Positions 1 through 6,881 of a stretch of 64,000 nt of DNA are shown here, piece by piece. The position numbers and the translations under genes were made by a program. The stretch is from Bacillota bacterium (GTDB lineage: Bacteria; Bacillota_I; Bacilli_A; RFN20; CAG-826), in NCBI GenBank assembly GCA_023393065.1, contig JAEWMX010000015.1:248001-312000 (forward strand). The letters are read 5' to 3'. Numbering within the stretch: the first letter of the stretch is position 1; every line of letters begins with the position of its first letter. The notes under the pieces are model-generated. The model searched no databases and had not been told where the DNA came from. It worked only from the letters and a program-made list of their open reading frames with translations.

Positions 1-353
1 ATGTTATATATAGGGTCGTTTTTGCAGACAGCGATAATTTTTTCATCGAGATAGCCGCCGTCGATCATCTCGAGGACGCCGATCGGATAGCAATCCACCA
101 GAGCGAGGGGGACGATTGATTCCGAAGACAAGACGAGGACATCTAAAGGGTCGAGATCTTCAGCGTAGGTTAAAGGTATAAAACCATAGTTTTGAGGATA
201 GTGGGTGGACGTATACAAAATGCGATCCAGAATCAACGCTCCGGTCTGCTTTTCGAGCTCGTATTTATTTTTACTACCCTTTGAAATCTCGATACACGCC
301 AAAAACTGTTCGGGTTTGATTCGCTCTTTGGGAGCCATGTGCCATACATTCAT
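1..353 (-). CDS. ppa: Inorganic pyrophosphatase, family I (partial, 3' end cut by window)
   Basis: Hydrolyses PPi to phosphate in the cytoplasm. I translated the minus strand: 117 residues are present and the C-terminus lies outside the window. Family I residues are visible in order: Glu22, Lys30-Tyr-Glu32, Arg44, Tyr56 in NYGFIP, and the metal-binding signature DLDPLDV (Asp66, Asp68, Asp71). These run one or two positions ahead of the E. coli enzyme numbering. The start at 353 follows GAGGAAA at good spacing. Two TATAAT boxes lie upstream. The neighbour at 1363-2568 is a PPi-using PFK, so the two enzymes would share and compete for the PPi pool (inference). Confidence 0.93.
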   Translation of the reverse strand, partial: MNVWHMAPKERIKPEQFLACIEISKGSKNKYELEKQTGALILDRILYTSTHYPQNYGFIPLTYAEDLDPLDVLVLSSESIVPLALVDCYPIGVLEMIDGGYLDEKIIAVCKNDPIYN

Positions 354-380
354 CTTATTTTCCTCATAAAATCTATCGTC

Positions 381-410
381 ATTATACCAATCGCTTCATC
401 ATTATACCAA
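381..410 (-). promoter_or_regulatory. Tandem extended -10 promoter elements of ppa
   Basis: On the minus strand the 12-mer TTGGTATAATGA occurs twice, 20 bp apart (379-390 and 399-410). Each copy is an extended -10 (TGGTATAAT). The distal copy also supplies TTGGTA, about 18 bp from the proximal TATAAT, so it could serve as its -35. This gives two overlapping start signals about two helical turns apart. Confidence 0.55.
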
Positions 411-481
411 GAAAATGGCGAATCTCCAGATGTTCCTATGGCGGTTAATCAGTATTCTTTTTTTATGATTTTCTTGGTGCT

Positions 482-495
482 ATACTACGTAGTAT
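482..495. promoter_or_regulatory. 14-bp perfect palindrome over -10 and start codon
   Basis: ATACTACGTAGTAT reads the same on both strands. It covers most of the TATACT -10 box (481-486) and the first two bases of the ATG at 494, a position where a bound repressor would block initiation. No regulator is identified. Confidence 0.4.
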
Positions 496-1336
496 GAAAT
501 TTGCAAAAGCATCTTTATTATTCGTTCTCCCGCTCTTGTTGACGGCTTGCGGTAATCGCCCGCAAGGTCCGGTTTTAATCGCTCAAAACGGCAGTCTTTA
601 CAATCTTGGCGAGCCGCAATCCGCAAGCGAGACAAGCGATTATGTCCGTCACACGGACAGCGAAGAAATATTGTCTTATCTAAGCAATGACGAGCCTTTT
701 GTTCTCTATGTTGGAATGTCGGGTTGCCTCGGTTGTAACATGTTTAAACCCAACCTTCTCCAATACACCTTCCAAACTAAGTCTTTAATTCATTATTTAA
801 ATGTCGCCAATAGCGATGACCATCTTGAATATTCAAAAATTTGGGACGAATACCGCGATGTTTTTATGGCTGATCTCGAAGTTCCTTATCTCATGATTGT
901 CAAAAACGCCAAATCTTTTGTCAAAGGCGCCGTTTCGAAAATGACCGCTTCCACCGCCGATCCGTTTCTCAATATGATGAATTCATTGGTCAAAGTAACA
1001 AAGGTCAATTCGCACATCGCATACGATTCGGTCGAAAACTATTTTGATAATAGCGAGGAAGGACTTTATTTCTTCTATGATCGAAACGATGAAGACGCTC
1101 AAGACATTTATGGTTCGCTTATTTGGCCACGCGCTTCGATGAGCGATCAGAATCTTCAAGTTGTCGATTATACAAATTTTACAAGCGAGGAACTAATCGC
1201 TTTGCGCGAGACCTTTTCGCTCGGAGAAAACATCGGGCCCATCGCCAAATACTACGCTGATGGAAGCGTCGTCGAAGCTCATTTCTTCGGCATCGATGAA
1301 AATGCTGATCAACAATTTTTAGATGCCTATCTATAG
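494..1336 (+). CDS. Thioredoxin-like lipoprotein with CLGC motif
   Basis: 280 residues. A signal peptide ends in the lipobox LTAC, with Cys19 as the lipid-anchored residue, so the protein sits on the outer face of the membrane. Around residues 72-82 the segment VGMSGCLGCNMFKPN is a thioredoxin-type CxxC active site following a hydrophobic strand, and a second strand follows (SLIHYLNVANSDD). The rest is not recognised. A role in surface thiol-disulfide chemistry or as a redox-family adhesin is possible; function is inferred from the fold motif only. No Shine-Dalgarno is seen, and a TATACT box ends 7 nt before the ATG. A 14-bp palindrome covers the -10 box and the start. It is transcribed towards the PFK gene and is not an obvious operon member. 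Confidence 0.75.
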   Translation: MKFAKASLLFVLPLLLTACGNRPQGPVLIAQNGSLYNLGEPQSASETSDYVRHTDSEEILSYLSNDEPFVLYVGMSGCLGCNMFKPNLLQYTFQTKSLIHYLNVANSDDHLEYSKIWDEYRDVFMADLEVPYLMIVKNAKSFVKGAVSKMTASTADPFLNMMNSLVKVTKVNSHIAYDSVENYFDNSEEGLYFFYDRNDEDAQDIYGSLIWPRASMSDQNLQVVDYTNFTSEELIALRETFSLGENIGPIAKYYADGSVVEAHFFGIDENADQQFLDAYL

Positions 1337-1341
1337 ACTAT

Positions 1342-1364
1342 AAAAAAACCGGAATGCTCCGGTT
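1342..1364 (-). terminator. Terminator of the PFK gene
   Basis: On the minus strand a 7-bp stem AACCGGA/TCCGGTT with a 4-nt loop is followed by seven T. The stem begins at the PFK stop codon. Read on the plus strand the hairpin lacks a T-run, so it mainly serves PFK. Confidence 0.75.
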
Positions 1365-2568
1365 ATTTGACTTTAATTCTTTTTAAGACGGCTGATTTGT
1401 ATATCCCGTCTTCAAATTTAATGTCGATTGATCCTTGAATAAGAGGCAAGCAATAACGGCGAAACGAAGGGTCCATGTGTCCGGGACCAGCCATCATCGA
1501 TTGCGGAACGATCCGTTCGGCATTGGCGATTTTAGCGATATCTTCGGGTATGTAGTCGACGCGGTAAGGCTCATCGCTCAAGCGCTTGATACAAACCATT
1601 TCGCCCGTGTGTCCTTGCAAGGCGAGTTGAACGGCGATCGTGCCGCAAGCAATCGCCTCTTCTTGGTCGACTTTGCTGACGAGGAGCGGGTCGGCCCGCT
1701 GCGGGAGCGAAAGCTCGATCGAGCGAGTCGGCAAATCGAGGCGGACTTCGACCATGTCGGCGAGCTCATCGCCAACGCCGCCGAGCTGAATGTGGTTAAA
1801 AGCATCGACGCGTGCTTTGCTCATGTCTCGCTCAAAAGAAATGCCTTCTGAGATGACGACGATCGCATTGCCTTTTTCATCGAACAATTTCTTGACATCG
1901 TGAAGAAAGTCGTCGACGCTGAAGGGATTTTCGGGAAGATAAATCAAATCCGGTCTCGTCTCAGGAGGGAGGAGATCGACTGACGCCGTGAGCCATCCGG
2001 CATTACGGCCCATAACTTCGATGATGTAGACTTTACCGCGCTTGTAGACGCGAGCGTCGATACAAATCGAATTGACGGTGTTGACGACGTGCTTGGCAGC
2101 GCTGGCAAATCCGAGCGAATGATCGGTGAGGGCCAAGTCGTTATCAACGGTTTTCGGAACGCCCATAACCATGCAGTCATAGCCGATTTCTTTGCATAGC
2201 AAAGATAATTTGTGGCATGTATCCATTGAATCGTTACCGCCATTAACAAAGACAAAACCGATGTTGTGTTTTTTTAAGGTGTCGATAATGCTCATGTATT
2301 GCTTATCGTGCAAGTCTTTTGGAAGCTTGTAGCGGGTTGAGCCCAAGGCGGCACCCGGCGTCTGCTTTAATAGTTCAATCGTCTCAGCATCTTCTTGGCC
2401 GAGATCGATCAGATCATCGATGATCAGGCCTTCGACGCCATAGAGCGAACCGAAGATTCTGTCGATTTTATCGGGGTGCCTTTTGGCTTCGACAATCGCT
2501 CCGTAAAGAGAGGTGTTGATGACTGCCGTCGGACCTCCGCTTTGAATATAAACCATTGATTTTTTCAT
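1363..2568 (-). CDS. 6-phosphofructokinase, pyrophosphate-dependent type
   Basis: 401 residues, cytoplasmic glycolytic enzyme phosphorylating fructose 6-phosphate. The phosphoryl-donor signatures read GGNDS (about residue 109) and PKTVDND (about 139). ATP-dependent enzymes have GGDGS and PGTIDND. An Asp in place of the second-loop Gly and a Lys in place of the Gly of PGTID are the accepted marks of PPi as donor. The MGR motif of the sugar site is at about residue 188. The start has GGAG upstream, ending about 8 nt away. The reaction would be reversible and save ATP. The pyrophosphatase encoded nearby would oppose it. The donor assignment is from motifs and is fairly secure. Confidence 0.9.
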   Translation of the reverse strand: MKKSMVYIQSGGPTAVINTSLYGAIVEAKRHPDKIDRIFGSLYGVEGLIIDDLIDLGQEDAETIELLKQTPGAALGSTRYKLPKDLHDKQYMSIIDTLKKHNIGFVFVNGGNDSMDTCHKLSLLCKEIGYDCMVMGVPKTVDNDLALTDHSLGFASAAKHVVNTVNSICIDARVYKRGKVYIIEVMGRNAGWLTASVDLLPPETRPDLIYLPENPFSVDDFLHDVKKLFDEKGNAIVVISEGISFERDMSKARVDAFNHIQLGGVGDELADMVEVRLDLPTRSIELSLPQRADPLLVSKVDQEEAIACGTIAVQLALQGHTGEMVCIKRLSDEPYRVDYIPEDIAKIANAERIVPQSMMAGPGHMDPSFRRYCLPLIQGSIDIKFEDGIYKSAVLKRIKVK

Positions 2569-2599
2569 TCGTTTTTCTCCTGACTAACGTATTTCGATA

Positions 2600-2927
2600 T
2601 GAATTTCTTTTAAAACTGTATGCGCTATTTTTCTTAGACTTTTAGTTTGGGTATAAGCGAGCTTTGACGATGACAACGATGTGTGCGCTAGGCGCCGCCG
2701 CTAAAGCTCAGAAGGCATTTGGTAAGGCATAAATAGTCGCGATATGTCCACTTAGCGCAATTTCTTAATGATAGGCGACGGTAACCAAAAAGCGCTTTGG
2801 CGTAAACATCGCTTATAATTCTATGGAATTATGCAAATAATGTAAAGAAACCCAATTGTTGAGAAGAAGGGGCACCGAACAGAAAATCAAGGGACAAATA
2901 ATAGTTAGAAGCTATGCTTCTTTTTTT
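2600..2927 (+). ncRNA. Possible structured non-coding RNA or long leader (476-base gap 2569-3044)
   Basis: No ORF of note lies in this gap, yet a strong plus-strand terminator sits at 2907-2927 with no plus-strand gene before it (PFK is on the other strand). Upstream, a weak -10 TATAAG is at 2652-2657. Pairings visible by eye are TGCGCTA/TAGCGCA (2684-2690 with 2753-2759), CCAAA/TTTGG (around 2788-2803) and a perfect ATAATTC/GAATTAT hairpin (about 2817-2834). I looked for conserved cores of RNase P RNA, tmRNA and SRP RNA and did not see them. A 6S-like RNA or an attenuating leader of the downstream kinase gene remain possible. The 5' end is a guess. Confidence 0.3.
2907..2927 (+). terminator. 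Orphan rho-independent terminator
   Basis: AGAAGC-TAT-GCTTCT followed by a run of T. It faces plus-strand transcription and is followed 57 nt later by a separate promoter for the nucleoside kinase, so it ends some transcript that starts within the gap. Confidence 0.65.
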
Positions 2928-2974
2928 GATATTCGAGTCGATATAATGGAAATAGGCAAGCATAACCGCTAAAA

Positions 2975-2988
2975 TGTAAGCGGTTGCA
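2975..2988. promoter_or_regulatory. Candidate catabolite-response (cre) site
   Basis: TGTAAGCGGTTGCA matches the CcpA cre consensus TGWAANCGNTNWCA at every fixed position except one W. It overlaps the -35 box of the nucleoside kinase promoter, a repressing position. It is also part of an inverted repeat, AACCGCT/AGCGGTT (2964-2985). Confidence 0.4.
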
Positions 2989-3012
2989 TCATCTAGATTA
3001 ATCTAGTATTAT
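2984..3012 (+). promoter_or_regulatory. Promoter of the nucleoside kinase gene with palindromic operator
   Basis: TTGCAT, 17-bp spacer, TATTAT, a good sigma-A match. The spacer is almost filled by the perfect 14-bp palindrome CTAGATTAATCTAG (2993-3006), a likely repressor site. The start codon is 33 nt downstream, behind AGAGAGG. Confidence 0.65.
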
Positions 3013-3044
3013 CTTTATTGCACGCTCACAAGAGAGGTATCCCT

Positions 3045-4694
3045 ATGGCATTCACCCTGAAGTTTAACGACCAAGAAAAGAGCTTTGATAAAAAAGTCGC
3101 TCTGCTTAATCTCGTCGACGATCCGAAAAAAGAATTCGTCTGTGCAAAAGTCAATAATCGCATTCGCGAGTTAACATATGAAGTCTATTATGATGCCGAG
3201 GTTGAATTCTTGACGGTCAAAGAAGCTGATGCGATTCCAATTTATGAGACTTCTCTTCGCTATCTCGTAGCGATGGCCTTCAACCGCGCATATCCTGAAC
3301 TCGAGGTTCGATTTAGCTATAATGTGTCGCGCTCCATTTTCGCGCAAATTCTCAACGATTCGCGCCATAGCGACATGTCGATGGTTCGCCGCATTGAAGA
3401 CGAGATGCAAAAAATCGTCAGTGCCGATTTTCCTCTCAATCGCATGATCGTCACCAAAGAAGAAGCAAAGCACATCTACGAAGAAAAAAAGTTAATCGAC
3501 AAACTCGAGCTGCTCAAATATCGCCCCGAGAAAACCGTCCATCTCTATGACTGCGACGGTTACCTCAACTACATGTATGGGCGCATGGTCCCTTCAACTG
3601 GATATTTAAAAACCTATAAGATTCGCTTATATTCTCCGGGAATTATCATTCAATATCCTCGCGCTGAAGCAGGTGGCGAAATTCCCAAGTTTGAAGACGC
3701 ACCAACTTTTGGTAAGACGCTGAAAGCCTCGCATGCCTGGGGCAGAATAGCCGGAGCCGATTCTGTATCAGGAATTAATGAGCACATTAAAAGGGATGGT
3801 GTCGTTGATTTTATCAACATGTGCGAGACGCGCCACAACCGCATGCTCGTCGAACTCGGCAATATGATCGAAAGCGACATCGACACAATTCGCTTGATCT
3901 GCATCGCCGGGCCTTCTTCAAGCGGCAAGACGACTTTCTCCAATCGCCTTCGCATCGAACTCTTATCTCGCGGTATCAAGCCTATCCGCTTGAGCATCGA
4001 CGATTATTACCTGCCTAAATCAGAAGTTCCGAAGGATGAAAATGGCGAACCCGATTTAGAATCGATTAACGCATTGGATATCGAACTATTTAATCAGAAT
4101 ATGCTCGATCTCATCAGCGGCAAAGAGGTTCAACTACCCCGCTTTGACTTCAAAATCGGTCACCGCGTTCCCGGCCGTAAACTCAAAGTATCTTTCAGCC
4201 AGCCGATAATTATCGAAGGTATTCACGCCCTTAATGATTTGCTGACGATTAATATTCCTAAGCATCAAAAGTTTAAGATTTATATTTCCCCGCAAGCGCA
4301 GATTAATTTTGACAACCACAACCCGATGTCGCTGACTGATCTTCGCCTCCTGCGCCGCATCGTCAGAGACAAGAAGTACCGCAATGCTTCCGCCGAAGAG
4401 ACGATGAGCATGTGGCCCAGCGTCCGCAAAGGCGAATTCACCTGGATCTACAACACGCAAGAAGGAGCTGATTTTGTTTTCAATTCCTTGCTTAGCTATG
4501 AATTATCAGTCATGAAGAAGTATGCGATGCCTCTTTTGAGCGGTATCGACACTAACTCGATATATTTTCCTGTCGCCGAGCGCTTGATTCGCATGCTTAA
4601 ATACTTCGACGATATGCCTGATGAATGGGTTCCGAGCAATTCGCTCTTACGCGAGTTTATCGGCGGCTCTTGCTATGCAAATGTCGATGTGTAA
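3045..4694 (+). CDS. Nucleoside (uridine-type) kinase with TGS/ThrRS-like N-terminal region
   Basis: 549 residues. The C-terminal half is a uridine-kinase-type P-loop phosphotransferase: Walker A GPSSSGKTT at about residue 288, then LSIDDYYLP and the EGIHALND strand. The N-terminal half has the layout known from bacterial proteins in which a TGS domain and a threonyl-tRNA-synthetase second-domain-like region precede the kinase (Thermotoga-type). The family phosphorylates nucleosides using ATP or GTP. The ATG at 3045 is chosen because AGAGAGG lies 7 nt upstream. A TTG at 3018 in frame has no such site. The gene is monocistronic, with its own promoter and terminator. It could serve salvage of nucleosides released by the secreted nucleases encoded nearby (inference). 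Confidence 0.85.
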   Translation: MAFTLKFNDQEKSFDKKVALLNLVDDPKKEFVCAKVNNRIRELTYEVYYDAEVEFLTVKEADAIPIYETSLRYLVAMAFNRAYPELEVRFSYNVSRSIFAQILNDSRHSDMSMVRRIEDEMQKIVSADFPLNRMIVTKEEAKHIYEEKKLIDKLELLKYRPEKTVHLYDCDGYLNYMYGRMVPSTGYLKTYKIRLYSPGIIIQYPRAEAGGEIPKFEDAPTFGKTLKASHAWGRIAGADSVSGINEHIKRDGVVDFINMCETRHNRMLVELGNMIESDIDTIRLICIAGPSSSGKTTFSNRLRIELLSRGIKPIRLSIDDYYLPKSEVPKDENGEPDLESINALDIELFNQNMLDLISGKEVQLPRFDFKIGHRVPGRKLKVSFSQPIIIEGIHALNDLLTINIPKHQKFKIYISPQAQINFDNHNPMSLTDLRLLRRIVRDKKYRNASAEETMSMWPSVRKGEFTWIYNTQEGADFVFNSLLSYELSVMKKYAMPLLSGIDTNSIYFPVAERLIRMLKYFDDMPDEWVPSNSLLREFIGGSCYANVDV

Positions 4695-4720
4695 TTGAGG
4701 ATTTACATAATATGGAAATG

Positions 4721-4751
4721 AGTAGGCATGGTATAACCGGCCTACTTTTTT
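4721..4751 (+). terminator. Terminator of the nucleoside kinase gene
   Basis: AGTAGGC/GCCTACT stem with an inner GGT/ACC pairing, followed by six T. Confidence 0.75.
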
Positions 4752-4753
4752 GT

Positions 4754-4759
4754 TATAAT
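4754..4759 (+). promoter_or_regulatory. -10 box of the thiF-moaD-like pair
   Basis: TATAAT lies directly after the T-run of the preceding terminator and 24 nt before the ATG at 4784. No clear -35 is seen. Confidence 0.45.
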
Positions 4760-4783
4760 ATTTTGTGCTAAGAGGTGTGCGAG

Positions 4784-5497
4784 ATGAAACAATTTCAAAA
4801 AAATGATGAGCGTTTTGAAAAAAACTTGGGCATCTTTTCTCCTGAAGACTTAAAGAAGATTATTAATACAAAAGTCTTAATAGTCGGGCTCGGAGGTCTC
4901 GGCGGCTATCTCGCCAACTCCTTATGTCGCCTCGGCGTCCGGCACATCACAATTGTTGATTCCGACTCTTTTGTGAATAGTAATCTCAATCGCCAACTCT
5001 TCTCAACCATCGAAGCGATCGGAAAGAAAAAAGTTGATGTCGTCGCACACGAACTATATATAATTTACCCCGAAATTCACTTAGAAAAATATGCGGCAGC
5101 CATCGAACAAATTGATCGCGAGATCTTTCGAAATATCGATGTTGTTTTTGATGCGGTAGATGTCATTCGAACCAAGCTATTTCTCGAGGAGATGTGCCAT
5201 GAGTACGAACGGCCTCTCATTCACGGCGCGCTCGGAGGGTGGTTTGGCCAAGTCGGTATCTCAATGCCAAAATCTAACCTTCTAAAGGACTTTTATGATC
5301 GAGCCATCAGCGGCCTTGAAAAGAACATGGGCGCTCCGACATTCATCCCTCCCCTCGTCGCCTCTTACATGGTCGTGCAATTTGTTCTGCTATGCCTAGA
5401 AAGAAAAGAGGCTTTAGTCAATCAAATACTCAATATCGATGTATTCAATAATGATTTATCTCTCGTATATAAAAAGGATCGAGGCAACAATGGTTAA
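4784..5497 (+). CDS. ThiF/MoeB/HesA-family adenylyltransferase (E1-like)
   Basis: 237 residues. The N-terminal Rossmann fold carries VGLGGLGG, then IVDSDSF and NLNRQLF, the nucleotide-binding Asp and the Arg-containing segment of ThiF/MoeB enzymes. These activate the C-terminal glycine of a small ubiquitin-like carrier as an acyl-adenylate. The paired zinc CxxC motifs typical of MoeB/ThiF are absent, which resembles the short HesA-like branch. The ATG at 4784 has AGAGG 8 nt upstream; a GTG at 4775 is less likely. It overlaps the next gene, encoding a MoaD-like carrier, by 8 bp, so the two are translationally coupled and almost certainly partners. No other molybdopterin or thiamine genes are in the window. 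Confidence 0.87.
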   Translation: MKQFQKNDERFEKNLGIFSPEDLKKIINTKVLIVGLGGLGGYLANSLCRLGVRHITIVDSDSFVNSNLNRQLFSTIEAIGKKKVDVVAHELYIIYPEIHLEKYAAAIEQIDREIFRNIDVVFDAVDVIRTKLFLEEMCHEYERPLIHGALGGWFGQVGISMPKSNLLKDFYDRAISGLEKNMGAPTFIPPLVASYMVVQFVLLCLERKEALVNQILNIDVFNNDLSLVYKKDRGNNG

Positions 5498-5738
5498 AAT
5501 CGTTTTCTTCAATTTATTGCGTAGCAAATACGGCCTTCATGAACTTGAAGTTCGTTCTGGAAAATTTCAGAGTATTTTTGAAAGTTTGAAACAAAAATAT
5601 CCTTTCCTGGAAGAAAAAGACTTTCGAGATTGCGTCATGTTCGTCAATGGCGATCGCATCACTCATCTAGCTCGTTTTGATGTCGAGCTGAAAGACGGCG
5701 ATAGAGTCGTGCTCACCCACTTTCTCGGTGGTGGATAA
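5490..5738 (+). CDS. MoaD/ThiS-like beta-grasp sulfur-carrier protein
   Basis: 82 residues, the right size for a MoaD/ThiS protein. It has a beta-grasp pattern, with hydrophobic strands around KIVFFNLL and DRVVLTHFL, and ends in Gly-Gly-Gly. The family ends in Gly-Gly, which the partner E1 adenylates. Such two-gene ThiF-MoaD units occur with tungsten/molybdenum cofactor, thiamine, or tungsten aldehyde oxidoreductase systems. Here no client enzyme is visible, so the acceptor is unknown. The ATG at 5490 overlaps the upstream stop. Confidence 0.82.
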   Translation: MVKIVFFNLLRSKYGLHELEVRSGKFQSIFESLKQKYPFLEEKDFRDCVMFVNGDRITHLARFDVELKDGDRVVLTHFLGGG

Positions 5739-5751
5739 TTATAAACTATAC

Positions 5752-6879
5752 TTATGCCTTTTTCTTGGAGGCGACCATCTTGCGGATCGTCGCTTGTTCT
5801 TGCCGATGCAGGCTGACTAGTTGATTGTAGTAGATATTTCGCATCAAAAGAAATCTTTGCTTTTCCTGATCACCTATTAATCTCAGATAGATATCCGAAA
5901 AAATCTTTTCGAGGCGGAAGAACGATTCATAGACATTTACGAGGGCGAGATGCATGAAGTACTCGCGTCTCGAATAGATAAGCAGAGGCGAACTGTGGGC
6001 AATTTCACTCGACATCTCATAAATTGGCGAGTAGCGTTTTAAACCAGCTATTTTCTCAAGTCCGTCGCGAAAATTCAATTTGACTGGATCAGCCTCGTCA
6101 ATGCCGGGTACGGCGAGGAGCCACCCGTATTCGATAAATCGCTTCATATCCTTGCTTTTTAAGTCAAAACTCCGCATTTCTTCCTTTATTTGCGCAAAAA
6201 ACGCGTCGGTTTTGTCTTTGTCGTTTACCATCCCGCGAAACGCGAGGGCGTAGTTCATGTGCATCAAATACTTATCGATTACCGGTTGCCCATACTTTGT
6301 CAAGATGAGCAAAATACACTCCGATTCATGAAGTGTTCGCCATGTCGAAAAGGCTTCGGTTTCAAATCCAGAAACGAGTAAGTCACTGATGGCTCGCGCC
6401 ATCGAAAAACCTTTGGACATGATGTCGATCACAAGAGTTTCATTCGGCTGGTTACGAGCAAATTTAGCCAAGACGCCAAGGACGAAATTCAGATATGTAT
6501 TTAACGTTGAGATGCCCGGGGAAAAACGCGAAAGAACAGTTTTTGACTTATAAGATAAATGTTCGTTTGTGTAGTATTTATCAAGCGATACACTGACGAT
6601 CATCTGCATGTATTTTTCATCTTTTGCGATATCGGCCTGAATGGCGTCGGGATGAGAATCGAGATAATATCCGTGCTCGTTGACAATATAAAGAATTAAG
6701 GCGACTGGGTTGATTGGGACGACGCGTCCGAGCAAATTGGCTTCATCGATGCCTTTTGCTCCTTCCATAGCGTTTTGATAGACTTCGAAAAGAAAATGCT
6801 CATCGAGACTCTCTTTGACCCCAAGAATTTTATAAACTTCGTTAAATTGTTCAAAAGACAAGACTTCTTGCTTAGCCAT
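5752..6879 (-). CDS. DUF5677-family protein
   Basis: 375 residues, mostly helical, with no signal peptide or membrane segment. The central stretch around residues 155-185 (MSKGFSMARAISDLL followed by EAFSTWRTLHE) resembles the DUF5677 family of uncharacterised proteins. The last 25 residues are rich in basic residues. It starts 2 bp after the glycerol kinase stop, so it is in an operon with glpK. The function is unknown, and nothing in the sequence links it mechanistically to glycerol. Confidence 0.65.
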   Translation of the reverse strand: MAKQEVLSFEQFNEVYKILGVKESLDEHFLFEVYQNAMEGAKGIDEANLLGRVVPINPVALILYIVNEHGYYLDSHPDAIQADIAKDEKYMQMIVSVSLDKYYTNEHLSYKSKTVLSRFSPGISTLNTYLNFVLGVLAKFARNQPNETLVIDIMSKGFSMARAISDLLVSGFETEAFSTWRTLHESECILLILTKYGQPVIDKYLMHMNYALAFRGMVNDKDKTDAFFAQIKEEMRSFDLKSKDMKRFIEYGWLLAVPGIDEADPVKLNFRDGLEKIAGLKRYSPIYEMSSEIAHSSPLLIYSRREYFMHLALVNVYESFFRLEKIFSDIYLRLIGDQEKQRFLLMRNIYYNQLVSLHRQEQATIRKMVASKKKA

Positions 6880-6881
6880 CG

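Noticed and set aside
379..410. Two TCATTATACCAA repeats as a CRISPR or insertion remnant
   Set aside because: Only two 12-nt copies with no spacer pattern; they are explained as tandem -10 elements of ppa.
1435..1851. Plus-strand ORF opposite the PFK gene
   Set aside because: Shadow of a well-conserved enzyme gene, no promoter or ribosome site.
2569..3044. RNase P RNA, tmRNA or SRP RNA gene
   Set aside because: None of their conserved core sequences could be found, so only an unassigned RNA is proposed.
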